Source: Strongylocentrotus purpuratus | Lineage: Eukaryota > Echinodermata > Echinoidea > Camarodonta > Strongylocentrotidae | Assembly (NCBI RefSeq): GCF_000002235.5 | Contig: NW_022145615.1 | Coordinates: 12,923,731-12,987,730 of the forward strand | Direction: 5' to 3' | Length of the DNA: 64,000 bases | Shown here: positions 22,200-34,170 of the stretch, one piece after another | Numbering within the stretch: position 1 is the stretch's first letter | Layout: each line of letters starts with the position of its first letter | Made by a program: the position numbers and the translations under genes | The notes under the pieces: model-generated | Told to the model about the DNA's origin: nothing | The model's input: only the letters and a program-made list of their open reading frames with translations | Database searches by the model: none

Positions 22200-23344
22200 G
22201 CAAAATCAACGTTTTACCAGGTGACACAAACAATTATTCATCTTTTAATTTGAGGTCCGAAAAACGAAATTTGATATAAGTGAGTAAAGTAAACGAGAAG
22301 TTTATGAATCATACTTATAATTATATTCTATGTCACTTTAATATCACTGTACATTGCTTGCATCGAGTTTCAAATGCCTTGCTTAGAAATAACAATAATA
22401 CATGAAAAGTAAATCTTTGTTTTGAATTTTGAATTTCTGAAGCAATTTTGTAATCAGGACTCTGATTTTTGCTTATGCTCTAAGATAAAACTAAAGTGCT
22501 TCCTTTTTTCATATTTTTTGTTACAAAAACCATGAATTTGGTCGATATATTTACAGGAAGCCATTTCATGTAACGTGTGAAGAAAAAAAGGGGAAAAAGA
22601 AAGAAAGAAAGAAAAAAAAAATAATACTGTTAAAACCCTAGAGATCAACGAAAAGTACACCCGTTAGGTTGGAGGCATGTATTTCCCATCGCTGTACTTG
22701 ATGAATGGAAAGTTTAAACCCAAGCATTTGCCAACTCCAAACTCTTTACCAAATGTTGGAGGTATTACATTATATTATTACTGCAATTTCCAGTGGTAAA
22801 ACCTGATTATAAACATCATTCAATTCGCAGTCCACCGCAGGATATATTTATAACTAAGAATGTACATGTAGCTCTGTATATTTTTGGCCCCGCCCACCTT
22901 TTTTCTCATGGGGTATAGACCACCCTATAGACCGTAGAGTAGTACATGGCCGATAAAGCTACCATCTAACCATGGACCCTTGGACGTCACTTAATTCGCA
23001 GGTTAGAAGTTACATATTTTCCAACCCCTCCCCACCCCCACCCCCACCCCCGTTGGGTTATGGGCAAGTATTTGTGTCAAAGTACATCTTGCTTTGAATT
23101 ATGGAAGCTTTTTGTGACAGGATTTTGATTCGTGTTAACCCCTCTCTTTTACAGCATATTTCCACGTTAGATTGTTCCATTTACAGCAACATTAACCTTG
23201 AATATAGTCGTTAAAGCAATATATAAACCCTTGGACTTAAATACATGTATCTGAACGGGTAACCGACCATGGGAATCATTGCATACTAGACCATTAATGT
23301 CACCCAATTATGGTTAAATTTGCATGCCGACAGAAAGGTTTAAA
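22200..23344. other. Region between ORF1 and the satellite array
   Basis: No ORF is supported. A purine-rich run (gaaaaaaaggggaaaaag plus gaaa repeats) lies at about 22,580-22,622 and (CCCCA)n-like text at about 23,030-23,052. Part is probably LINE inter-ORF sequence and part array flank; I cannot place the boundary. Confidence 0.4.
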
Positions 23345-26300
23345 GAAAATCTTTGTTTTGCAGGGTCACCTGTATCAATCACAAAGCCTATATTTGTATG
23401 AAACGCTTATCAAACTGTATCAAATATTTGGGCTCGTCGTTCAAGTGCGTGTTACGTTGGAACAGGGCGCGGCTTTTCCGCGCCACGGCTGACCGATCCT
23501 CACATCGGTCCGCTGTGACGCCCTATCACAAAGATAATTGACGCTTTGAGCGACGGGTTCATTAATTGAGCAGCCTAACCTTCATTTCAAATCTGCATTT
23601 AAAAAAAGAAAAAGAAAGGATGTTTTTTGTGTGCGTGTTTTACTTTTTTGTGACTGGAAAATTCTGGAAAATTTTGGAAAATTCGATTGTCCAAATACGT
23701 AAAGCAGTCGAACCCTGGAAGAATTAAACGTTGTCACGAATACTAAATTGTCATGATTGTATACCTTTCAGGAGTCATACGGTAACATTTTTTTTTTTTT
23801 AAATCATACAGGAATTTATTGCATACCCTCCACTGGGCTGGGGGCTGGAGACAAGTTTTTTTTTAAATGTTTTTTTGTTATCAACCTTTGATCTTGATTA
23901 CTGGGTTTGTCAAGAACGAACTCCTAACTCTGGGTCAATAATTATTATCTGTATAGCATTCAATTGTTTTGGGTCCATCTGTTTTATTGTAGTTGACTGA
24001 ACTTGTTTTGATGACCGGGAATTCATGTCAAAACCCTCTTTGCCACTTAATAATTGTACTCCGAATTGTCATTGCTATCAAGCATTATGTCATGGTCTGC
24101 TTTAGCATGCACGAATATTTTCGTCTGCACAACGAATCTCTTAGTTTTGCAAAACACCCGTGTCAGTCACGCGATTCGTATATGATGGGCTTATTAAAAT
24201 GTAACAAATACATGGGCTTATCGTTCACATGTGTCTAACGTTTGGGCGTGGCTTCTCCGCGCCACGGCTGACCAATCTTCATGTTGGTCCGCAGTGGTGC
24301 TCTATCTCAGAAATACTCGACGCATGGGTGCGATGGGTCCATTGTTTGACCAGCCTAACTTTCTTTTCAAAACCGCATTAAATGTGTTAAGCTTTTGAAT
24401 CTTAAGAGAATTGTATTGTTGTCACTAATCTCAAATTGTCATGACCTTTCGGGGGTCATGCAGCTCCATTTTGTATCATGCAGGAATGTATAGCTTACCC
24501 TCCACTGGCCTCGGGGTCGTAGACAAATTTGTATTAACCTTTGATCTTGATTACTGGGATTGTCAAGAACGAATTCCTCACCCTTTATCAATAATTATCT
24601 GTATAGCGTTCAACTGTTTTGGATCCATCTGTTTTATTGTGGTTGACTGAAATTGTTTTGATGACCGGGAATTCATGTCAAAACCCTCTTTGCCACTTAA
24701 TAATTGTACTCCGAATTGTCATGCTATCAAACATTATGTCATAGTCTGCTTTAGCATGCATGAATATTTCTCATCTGCACAACGAATCTCTTTGAATTGC
24801 AAAACACCCGTGTCAGTCACGCGATTCGTATATGATGGGCTTATTAAAATGTAACAAATACATGGGCTTATCGTTCACATGTGTCTAACGTTTGGGCGTG
24901 GCTTCTCCGCGCCACGGCTGACCAATCTTCATGTTGGTCCGCAGTGGTGCTCTATCTCAGAAATACTCGACGCATGGGTGCGATGGGTCCATTGTTTGAC
25001 CAGCCTAAGTTTCTTTTCAAAACCGCATTAAATGTGTAAAGCTTTTGAATCTTAAGAGAATTGTATTGTTGTCACTAATCTCAAATTGTCATGACCTTTC
25101 GGGGGTCATGCAGCTCCATTTTGTATCATGCAGGAATGTATAGCTTACCCTCCACTGGCTTAGGGGTCGTAGACAAATTTGTATTAACCTTTGATCTTGA
25201 TAACTGGGATTGTCAAGAACGAATTCCTCACCCTTTATCAATAATTATTTGTATAGCGTTCAACTGTTTTGGATCCATCTGTTTTATTGTGGTTGACTGA
25301 AATTGTTTTGATGACCGGGAATTCATGTCAAAACCCTCTTTGCCACTTAATAATTGTACTCCGAATTGTCATGCTATCAAACATTATGTCATAGTCTGCT
25401 TGAGCATGCATGAATATTTCTCTGCACAACGAATCTCTTTGATTTGCAAAACACCCGTGTCAGTCACGCGATTCGTATATGATGGGCTTATTAAAATGTA
25501 ACAAATACATGGACTTATCGTTCGCATGTGTCTAACGTTTGGGCGTGGCTTCTCCGCGCCACGGCTGACCAATCTTCATGTTGGTCCGCAGTGGTGCTCT
25601 AGATCTCAGAAATACTCGACGCATGGGTGCGATGGGTCCATTGTTTGACCAGCCTAACTTTCTTTTCAAAACCACAACGAATCTCTTTGATTTGCAAAAC
25701 ACCCGTGTCAGTCACGCGATTCGTATATGATTGGCTTATTAAAATGTAACAAATACATGGACTTATCGTTCGCATGTGTCTAACGTTTGGGCGTGGCTTC
25801 TCCGCGCCACGGCTGACCAATCTTCATGTTGGTCCGCAGTGGTGCTCTATCTCAGAAATACTCGACGCATGGGTGCGATGGGTCCATTGTTTGACCAGCC
25901 TAACTTTCTTTTCAAAACCACATTAAATGTGTAAAGCTTTTGAATCTTGAGAGAATTGTATTGTTGTCACTAATCTCAAATTGTCATGACCTTTCGGGGG
26001 TCATGCAGCTCCATTTTGTATCATGCAGGAATGTATAGCTTACCCTCCACTGGCCTCGGGGTCGTAGACAAATTTGTATTAACCTTTGATCTTGATTACT
26101 GGGATTGTCAAGAACGAATTCCTCACCCTTTATCAATAATTATCTGTATAGCGTTCAACTGTTTTGGATCCATCTGTTTTATTGTGGTTGACTGAAATTG
26201 TTTTGATGACCGGGAATTCATGTCAAAACCCTCTTTGCCACTTAATAATTGTACTCCGAATTGTCATGCTATCAAACATTATGTCATAGTCTGCTTTAGC

Positions 26301-29300
26301 ATGCATGAATATTTCTCATCTGCACAACGAATCTCTTTGAATTGCAAAACACCCGTGTCAGTCACGCGATTCGTATATGATGGGCTTATTAAAATGTAAC
26401 AAATACATGGGCTTATCGTTCACATGTGTCTAACGTTTGGGCGTGGCTTCTCCGCGCCACGGCTGACCAATCTTCATGTTGGTCCGCAGTGGTGCTCTAT
26501 CTCAGAAATACTCGACGCATGGGTGCGATGGGTCCATTGTTTGACCAGCCTAAGTTTCTTTTCAAAACCGCATTAAATGTGTAAAGCTTTTGAATCTTAA
26601 GAGAATTGTATTGTTGTCACTAATCTCAAATTGTCATGACCTTTCGGGGGTCATGCAGCTCCATTTTGTATCATGCAGGAATGTATAGCTTACCCTCCAC
26701 TGGCTTAGGGGTCGTAGACAAATTTGTATTAACCTTTGATCTTGATAACTGGGATTGTCAAGAACGAATTCCTCACCCTTTATCAATAATTATTTGTATA
26801 GCGTTCAACTGTTTTGGATCCATCTGTTTTATTGTGGTTGACTGAAATTGTTTTGATGACCGGGAATTCATGTCAAAACCCTCTTTGCCACTTAATAATT
26901 GTACTCCGAATTGTCATGCTATCAAACATTATGTCATAGTCTGCTTGAGCATGCATGAATATTTCTCTGCACAACGAATCTCTTTGATTTGCAAAACACC
27001 CGTGTCAGTCACGCGATTCGTATATGATGGGCTTATTAAAATGTAACAAATACATGGACTTATCGTTCGCATGTGTCTAACGTTTGGGCGTGGCTTCTCC
27101 GCGCCACGGCTGACCAATCTTCATGTTGGTCCGCAGTGGTGCTCTAGATCTCAGAAATACTCGACGCATGGGTGCGATGGGTCCATTGTTTGACCAGCCT
27201 AACTTTCTTTTCAAAACCACAACGAATCTCTTTGATTTGCAAAACACCCGTGTCAGTCACGCGATTCGTATATGATTGGCTTATTAAAATGTAACAAATA
27301 CATGGACTTATCGTTCGCATGTGTCTAACGTTTGGGCGTGGCTTCTCCGCGCCACGGCTGACCAATCTTCATGTTGGTCCGCAGTGGTGCTCTATCTCAG
27401 AAATACTCGACGCATGGGTGCGATGGGTCCATTGTTTGACCAGCCTAACTTTCTTTTCAAAACCACATTAAATGTGTAAAGCTTTTGAATCTTGAGAGAA
27501 TTGTATTGTTGTCACTAATCTCAAATTGTCATGACCTTTCGGGGGTCATGCAGCTCCATTTTGTATCATGCAGGAATGTATAGCTTACCCTCCACTGGCC
27601 TCAGGGTCGTAGACAAATTTGTATTAACCTTTGATCTTGATCACTGGGATTGTCAAGAACGAATTCCTCACCCTTTATCAATAATTATTTGTATAGCGTT
27701 CAACTGTTTTGGATCCATCTGTTTTATTGTGGTTGACTGAAATTGTTTTGATGACCGGGAATTCATGTCAAAACCCTCTTTGCCACTTAATAATTGTACT
27801 CCGAATTGTCATGCTATCAAACATTATGTCATGGTCTGCTTTAGCATGCATGAATATTTCTCATCTGCACAACGAATCTCTTTGATTTGCAAAACACCCG
27901 TGTCAGTCACGCGATTCGTATATGATGGGCTTATTAAAATGTAACAAATACATGGACTTATCGTTCGCATGTGTCTAACGTTTGGGCGTGGCTTCTCCGC
28001 GCCACGGCTGACCAATCTTCATGTTGGTCCGCAGTGGTGCTCTAGATCTCAGAAATACTCGACGCATGGGTGCGATGGGTCCATTGTTTGACCAGCCTAA
28101 CTTTCTTTTCAAAACCACAACGAATCTCTTTGATTTGCAAAACACCCGTGTCAGTCACGCGATTCGTATATGATTGGCTTATTAAAATGTAACAAATACA
28201 TGGACTTATCGTTCGCATGTGTCTAACGTTTGGGCGTGGCTTCTCCGCGCCACGGCTGACCAATCTTCATGTTGGTCCGCAGTGGTGCTCTATCTCAGAA
28301 ATACTCGACGCATGGGTGCGATGGGTCCATTGTTTGACCAGCCTAACTTTCTTTTCAAAACCACATTAAATGTGTAAAGCTTTTGAATCTTGAGAGAATT
28401 GTATTGTTGTCACTAATCTCAAATTGTCATGACCTTTCGGGGGTCATGCAGCTCCATTTTGTATCATGCAGGAATGTATAGCTTACCCTCCACTGGCCTC
28501 AGGGTCGTAGACAAATTTGTATTAACCTTTGATCTTGATCACTGGGATTGTCAAGAACGAATTCCTCACCCTTTATCAATAATTATTTGTATAGCGTTCA
28601 ACTGTTTTGGATCCATCTGTTTTATTGTGGTTGACTGAAATTGTTTTGATGACCGGGAATTCATGTCAAAACCCTCTTTGCCACTTAATAATTGTACTCC
28701 GAATTGTCATGCTATCAAACATTATGTCATGGTCTGCTTTAGCATGCATGAATATTTCTCATCTGCACAACGAATCTCTTTGATTTGCAAAACACCCGTG
28801 TCAGTCACGCGATTCGTATATGATGGGCTTATTAAAATGTAACAAATACATGGACTTATCGTTCACATGTGTCTAACGTTTGGGCGTGGCTTCTCCGCGC
28901 CACGGCTGACCAATCTTCATGTTGGTCCGCAGTGGTGCTCTATCTCAGAAATACTCGACGCATGGGTGCGATGGGTCCATTGTTTGACAAGCCTAACTTT
29001 CTTCTCAAAACTCAATTTATTTGTTTATTTTTATTTTTTTGGTTTTTTTATGTGACAATTATCATGATGGAAAATTCGATTGTCCAAATGGGTAAAGCAT
29101 TTGAATCTTGAAAGAATTGTACGGTTGTCACTAATCCTAAATTGTCATGATTGTATTCCTTCCAGGGGACATGCAGTAGAACTTTGTATCATGCAGGAAT
29201 GTATTCTTTACCCTCAAATGGGCTTGAGACAAGTATTCGTTATCCTTTGATCTTGACGACTGGTATTATCAAGACCGAAGTCCTCACTCTTTATCAATAA

Positions 29301-29645
29301 TTATTATCTGTATAGCATTCCAAAAATTTGAGTCTATCTGTTATATTGTAATTGACTGAACTTTTTTTTGTTTTTTGAGCGGGAATGTCAAAACCCTCTT
29401 TGCCATTTAATATTATTGTACTCCGAAATGACGTTATTGCTATTAAGCATCATCTCAGAGTCTGCTTTAACATGCATACATTTTTCTCCTCCGCACAACA
29501 AATCTCTTTGTTTTGCAAAACTCCTGTGTCAATCACAAAATCCATTGTTATAGACTGAACTAGTTTTGATGAGCGGGAATGTCAAATCCCTCTTTGCCAT
29601 TTAATAATCGTACTCCGATTTGTCATTATTGTTATCAAGCATTTT
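23345..29645. repeat. Satellite array with 1,545-bp higher-order repeats
   Basis: Unit landmarks (aaattgtcatga) fall near 23,746, 24,433, 25,083, 25,978, 26,628, 27,523, 28,421 and 29,141, giving spacings of about 687, 650, 895, 650, 895, 898 and 720. The 895-bp form is the 650-bp form plus an internal duplication of about 245 bp. A 650+895 pair (1,545 bp) occurs twice, nearly identical (24,433-25,977 and 25,978-27,522). Edge units are diverged and contain unrelated T-rich tracts, as expected for an array homogenised in its centre. Short open frames within it recur only because the DNA repeats; none looks like a gene. Confidence 0.92.
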
Positions 29646-29894
29646 GTTTCTTCCCAGCCCCTCTATTTTGCGTGTCAAAAATACACCCTTTACTCGGGCG
29701 GTCGGGCTCCGCTCTGTTGCTCCTAAGCAATTATTGTAACTGTGACCAAGATGGGTCTTATTGTATTTTTATTTGTGTTATATTTTGAAGTTACCCGCAC
29801 ACTTGCACTTCGTACACACACAAACGCACCAGCATCACACATGCAGTTGTTCATCCTCCAAATTTTCGGTACTTCACATAATACGTATCGTTAA
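29646..29894 (+). other. Leader before LINE ORF2
   Basis: Unique sequence begins abruptly where array homology ends (after caagcattttgt). It is C-rich with cgcacacttgcacttcg and a cacacacaaacgcaccagc stretch, and leads to the ORF2 start at 29,895. No initiation signal could be identified. Confidence 0.4.
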
Positions 29895-32852
29895 ATGAAT
29901 TCGCACGCGCACACTCCCGATATTCTTGTCGACGATATAAACGAGAGCAAATACTACACACCCCAAGAATTCAAAAATTCATTTTCTTACAAACCAGACA
30001 ATATTTCACTTTTACATATAAACTCCAGAAGTCTGAACAAAAATTTCGAATACGTTGAAAACCTTTTACACTCTTTAAATAATTTTGCATTTTCCGTCAT
30101 TGGAATAAGTGAGACTTGGTTACATCAGAATTCTCCAGATATGTTCAATTTGCCTAATTATAAGTTGATTAGGGCGGACCGCAAAGGAAGAAGAGGTGGC
30201 GGTGTTGCGTTTTATATTACACAAAACATAAACTTCAAAATCCGTTCAGATATTAAACTAACACAAGCTGAATCTTTATTTATCGAAATTAATAACTCAA
30301 ATGCCAAAAACGTCATCATAGGTTTGATTTATAGACCCCCTGATTCTAATTGTGATTTATTCTGTGACGAACTGGATTTTTATCTTCATAAAATAGGGGA
30401 TGAAAATAAACACAATTTTATCCTTGGTGACTTTAATATCAACTTCTCACCCTCATCTGATAACAGTAACTCAACCAATTGTATGCAGTTGATGCATTCA
30501 TACGGCTTTTTTTCGATTATTAATAAACCCACCAGAATAAATCCACATTCATCAACTCAGATTGACAATATTTTTTCAAACGTACATAACAACAAAACCA
30601 TCGGTGGAATATTGTGTTCTGAAGTGTCGGATCACCTACCCATATTTTTAACTTGTGAATGCAAACTATCTGGCCGTAAATCATTTGATGAGCTTATATA
30701 TCGCAAAGAATCCAAACGTAATATAGAATTGCTGAAACAGGATTTATTTTTCGAGGGATGGGCTGAGGTATATAGTGTAAATGATGTCAATACTGCATAT
30801 AAACATTTTAGTAACAAATTGCAATATTATTATGAAAAGAATATTCCTTTAGGCAAAATGAGTAATAAGCGAAATAAACCCAGGAATCCTTGGATAACTA
30901 AAGGTTTATTGAAATCAATACAAACACGCAATCGCCTCTACAAATTACATTTACACAATCCAACTGACACTAACCTAAACACATATAAAATTTATCGAAA
31001 CAAATTAACAAAACTTATCCGTACATCCCGTAGATTGCATTTTTCTAATAAAATAAAAAAGGCCAGTTCAAACACAACTGCAACTTGGAAAATTATCAAA
31101 GAGGTAATGGGAAAAAAAACGAATCCCCCACCCACGGATAATATCACATTAAATGGCACTAAAATACATGATCCTAGTCTTCATGCAAATTCATTTAATT
31201 CATTTTTTACGAATATCGGCCCAGAACTCGCCAGCAAAATTAATAGAACTCACGCACACTTTAAAGACTATCTTTCCAATCAAAACCAAGAGTCCCTCTT
31301 TTTAAATCCGACAAATCCTAGCGAAATTATTAACATTACCCAATCTCTTAACAACTCAAAATCGCACGGTTTTGATAAAATAAGTATGTCTCTCCTAAAA
31401 GAAATAATGTATCCACTTGCAAAGCCTTTAACTCACATATTTAATCACTCGTTATCGCAAGGTGTTTTCCCTGATTTATTAAAACTAGCTAAAGTCAACC
31501 CCATTCTCAAAAAAGATGATCCTCACGAAATTAGTAACTATCGTCCAATTTCCCTACTCCCAAGTATATCTAAAGTCTTAGAAAAGATCGTTCATAATAG
31601 GCTACACAAATTTATCACTAAACACAAAATACTCAATTCAAATCAATATGGCTTCAGAAAAAATTACTCAACTGACTTAGCATTAATTCAAATTTATGAC
31701 AAAATTACAAGTGCCATAGCTAACAAAGAGCATGTTATAGGTATATTCTGTGACTTGAGTAAAGCATTTGATACGCTCAATCACGCTATTCTACTCTCCA
31801 AACTCAGTCATTACGGAATTCGGGGTCAGCCACTCTTATGGTTTAAAGATTATTTAACAAACAGAAGACAATATGTTACATTTAATAGTTATGATTCTGA
31901 TCCTCTTTTAATTCAATGCGGTGTTCCTCAAGGCTCCATCTTAGGTCCACTGTTATTTCTTCTTTATGTAAATGATATTATCAATACATCCCCCCTTCTT
32001 TCTTTTATCTTATTTGCCGATGATACAAATATCTTTTATTCCCATAAAGACCTTAATTCGTTAAACAATACTTTGAATTATGAAATTAACAAAGTATCAG
32101 ATTGGTTTAAATCCAATAAACTTTCACTTAATACAAAAAAGACTCATTTCATGTATTTTAAACATCATTCTCATAATACAGAAACACCTATATATATTAA
32201 AATCGATGGTATGCTACTAGAGAAGAAAACTAATTCCAAGTTTTTGGGTGTTCTTATAGATGAAACCTTGACTTGGAATGATCATTTACACCAAGTTACA
32301 ATGTGCATTTCCAAAAGTATTGGAATAATCTCCAAGTTAAAGTTTCTTCTACCCCATGCAACCTTATTCCTACTATATAATTCGCTAGTTCTCCCGTATA
32401 TAACATATTGTAATAGTGTATGGGCAAATTGTGGTTCGACAAAAATCAATTCTATTTTCAAACTGCAAAAGAAAGCCATACGTATTTGTACAGGTTCGCA
32501 TTTCTTAGCTCACACTGATCCTTTATTCTATAAACTTAAAACACTAAAAATTTTCGATCTGAACACTACTCAAGTAGCAGTTATTATGTTTAAGTACATT
32601 AATAATCTGCTTCCACCATCCTTTGATAACATGTTTAGGTTTAATAATTCCGTTCATTCATACTCTACTCGCATATCTGGAAACTTCCATCTTACAAACC
32701 CCAAATTATCAATAACACACAAATCTGTTAGACATTCTGGCCCGGACATTTGGAATGATTTACCCGACAACATAAAGTCTTGTTCAACCATCTACTCCTT
32801 AAAAGCTACACTTAAACGACAAATAATACAATCATACGCTCCCCCTCTCTAA
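29895..32852 (+). CDS. LINE ORF2: endonuclease and reverse transcriptase, intact
   Basis: 985 residues, uninterrupted. The N-terminal apurinic-like endonuclease shows HINSRSL (~41), GISETW (~70), IYRPP, GDFNIN (~177), QIDNIF and SDH (~243), the usual catalytic series. The reverse transcriptase shows NYRPISLLPSISKVLEKI (~545), GFRKNYST, FCDLSKAFDTLNH, GVPQGSILGPLLF (~675) and the FADD active site (~704). The C-terminal part (NSVWANCG, LQKKAIRICTG, and GPDIWNDLPDNIKS near the end) is typical of CR1/Jockey-group LINEs. There is no RNase H domain. The product would nick target DNA and copy the element's RNA in place. All key residues that I can check are present, so recent activity is plausible. 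Confidence 0.93.
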   Translation: MNSHAHTPDILVDDINESKYYTPQEFKNSFSYKPDNISLLHINSRSLNKNFEYVENLLHSLNNFAFSVIGISETWLHQNSPDMFNLPNYKLIRADRKGRRGGGVAFYITQNINFKIRSDIKLTQAESLFIEINNSNAKNVIIGLIYRPPDSNCDLFCDELDFYLHKIGDENKHNFILGDFNINFSPSSDNSNSTNCMQLMHSYGFFSIINKPTRINPHSSTQIDNIFSNVHNNKTIGGILCSEVSDHLPIFLTCECKLSGRKSFDELIYRKESKRNIELLKQDLFFEGWAEVYSVNDVNTAYKHFSNKLQYYYEKNIPLGKMSNKRNKPRNPWITKGLLKSIQTRNRLYKLHLHNPTDTNLNTYKIYRNKLTKLIRTSRRLHFSNKIKKASSNTTATWKIIKEVMGKKTNPPPTDNITLNGTKIHDPSLHANSFNSFFTNIGPELASKINRTHAHFKDYLSNQNQESLFLNPTNPSEIINITQSLNNSKSHGFDKISMSLLKEIMYPLAKPLTHIFNHSLSQGVFPDLLKLAKVNPILKKDDPHEISNYRPISLLPSISKVLEKIVHNRLHKFITKHKILNSNQYGFRKNYSTDLALIQIYDKITSAIANKEHVIGIFCDLSKAFDTLNHAILLSKLSHYGIRGQPLLWFKDYLTNRRQYVTFNSYDSDPLLIQCGVPQGSILGPLLFLLYVNDIINTSPLLSFILFADDTNIFYSHKDLNSLNNTLNYEINKVSDWFKSNKLSLNTKKTHFMYFKHHSHNTETPIYIKIDGMLLEKKTNSKFLGVLIDETLTWNDHLHQVTMCISKSIGIISKLKFLLPHATLFLLYNSLVLPYITYCNSVWANCGSTKINSIFKLQKKAIRICTGSHFLAHTDPLFYKLKTLKIFDLNTTQVAVIMFKYINNLLPPSFDNMFRFNNSVHSYSTRISGNFHLTNPKLSITHKSVRHSGPDIWNDLPDNIKSCSTIYSLKATLKRQIIQSYAPPL

Positions 32853-33254
32853 ATTAGTATAACAAAACCGTGACTTATTTATTCTTTATCATGCAACTGC
32901 TCACTGCACCTGCACTTGCACCGCACCCTCTTGGTCACTCAGTTTTTCGAAGAGAGTTATGTCGCCAATTCTTTTTACGAGGCCGCCATCCATCTCCAGC
33001 CTAACCGCTCACGATGGCGGTCTCCTGCGTTCCAAATTACCTCTCTAATTTATTGAAAATATTTCATATTTCTTATGTTATTGTATGCTTCGTACATGTT
33101 TATCGAATGATATAATTGAACATGATTTTTCATTTAATTACTTTTGTAAACATTGTATTCATTGTATTTGTTATTGTTCGAAATTTTGTACTTTGAATAT
33201 GAATTTGTATATTTTTGAACGCAGAAATAAAATCAATCAAACAAACAAACAAAA
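32853..33254 (+). other. LINE 3' UTR and (AAAC)n tail
   Basis: AT-rich sequence follows the ORF2 stop and contains ctgcacctgcacttgcaccg. It closes with AATAAA at 33,226 and a short caaacaaacaaac tail, which ends just before the MITE's right inner sequence. A simple-repeat tail instead of poly(A) is typical of CR1/L2-like LINEs. Confidence 0.65.
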
Positions 33255-33504
33255 GTTCAACCGATCTTAGAATTTTTTTGGGGGGCATGTGCCCCCCCCC
33301 CCCCCCGTGGCTACGTGCCTGCATGTGGATGCTCTCACTTGGTACTCTGAGTATCTTTGACCTTTTGCAAGGGTTGTATGACCTAACATTTAAAACATCC
33401 GGGGTCAAACCTACAGTGTTTACCACATGCGAGTTTGTCTGTAGAGTGATTTTCATGGTTTAGGGATGTTTGTTTACAACGCGAAAATGAAAATTAGATT
33501 TTGC

Positions 33505-33509
33505 ACGGT

Positions 33510-33542
<33 letters not shown>

Positions 33543-33550
33543 CTTCAAGA
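33505..33550. repeat. (TTC)n microsatellite
   Basis: About fourteen TTC units. Copy B lacks them at the matching place (about 43,488), so the tract and about 150 bp after it are extra in copy A. Confidence 0.85.
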
Positions 33551-33769
33551 TAATCTGCCTCCTTCAATACTGAAGATTCTTGCAGATGCCGTATATACTT
33601 GGCCTGGTTGGGGTGTGCAGGTGGACCAATACACCGGGGTTTTCCCCTACTCTTATACGAATAGTGCAATGGGTTTAGATGCGGAAGCTGGGTTGAGGTC
33701 GACTAGTGCGGATGCCACCACTTCCGGAAGTTACGCTGAGTAAGACTAGGTCGATGGAAGGTCGTGTTA

Positions 33770-34170
33770 ACTTAAAGATAAACTTGAATTCTGGTAAAAA
33801 AAAGACAATGAATTCTCACATAATATGAAACTTACACTGAATGTTCAAGATTTCAAATAAATGTCATGTGCCAAACAAATTTGGAAGAAAATGTATACTG
33901 GCTGAGTAATGAGCATAGAAAGATAAGGAAATCAGGATAGTACTAGCCCCGACACCATGTGTGTTGTCCCATATACATCTTTCTGTGTAAGTGATTGTTA
34001 CTTTACCAAGACTCTGCCAAATTTATGATGATTTTGATGACTCCAGAACCTTGCATTACACACCATTACTTACATGCTATATGATCAACTTTTCTGATCC
34101 ATTCCACACCTTTTCTTTCGCAATGCAATCGCATTACCAGAACTCAAGTCTATCTTTAACCATGATGGCA
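33770..34170. other. Segment present only in copy A of the duplication
   Basis: Copy B runs from ggtcgtgttaactta directly to cgtggcaaatttatggaatg. Copy A carries about 400 extra bases between these blocks. No gene is recognised. Confidence 0.5.

Larger units (their letters stand above)
21190..33254 (+). mobile_element. CR1/Jockey-group LINE with intact ORF1 and ORF2, interrupted by a satellite array
   Basis: The element runs from a GC-richer 5' leader (about 21,190-21,302) through ORF1, the inter-ORF region with a tandem array, ORF2, and a 3' UTR ending AATAAA at 33,226 plus an (AAAC)n-like tail. Removing the array leaves about 4.8-5.7 kb, a normal length for a bicistronic CR1-type element. 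That one LINE spans both ORFs is an inference from strand, spacing and the single enclosing MITE. Both ORFs are open, so it looks young. Confidence 0.68.
21116..33321. mobile_element. 12.2-kb composite insertion with inverted termini and perfect 8-bp target duplication
   Basis: The left terminus CAGGCACGTAGCC and right terminus GGCTACGTGCCTG are exact inverted repeats. CATGTGGA lies directly outside both (21,108-21,115 and 33,322-33,329). Copy B carries the unoccupied target as a single cgtgtgga at 43,298-43,305 with matching flanks. The 13-bp TIR starting CAG and the 8-bp duplication fit hAT. Next to the termini are G/C runs and then tctaatcgattgag versus tctaagatcggttga, so the host element is a small MITE. 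A LINE fills its middle. Confidence 0.9.

Noticed and set aside
24441-28638. Six nearly identical ~69-codon open frames beginning MTFRGSCSSILYHAG
   Set aside because: They repeat only because they lie in the satellite array. Edge units break the frame and there is no domain or codon signature.
23345-29645. CRISPR-like array
   Set aside because: Units are 650-900 bp with no short spacers, in an animal genome context.
33505-33743. Leucine-rich 80-codon frame after the (TTC)n tract
   Set aside because: It is driven by the microsatellite and lacks a counterpart in copy B.
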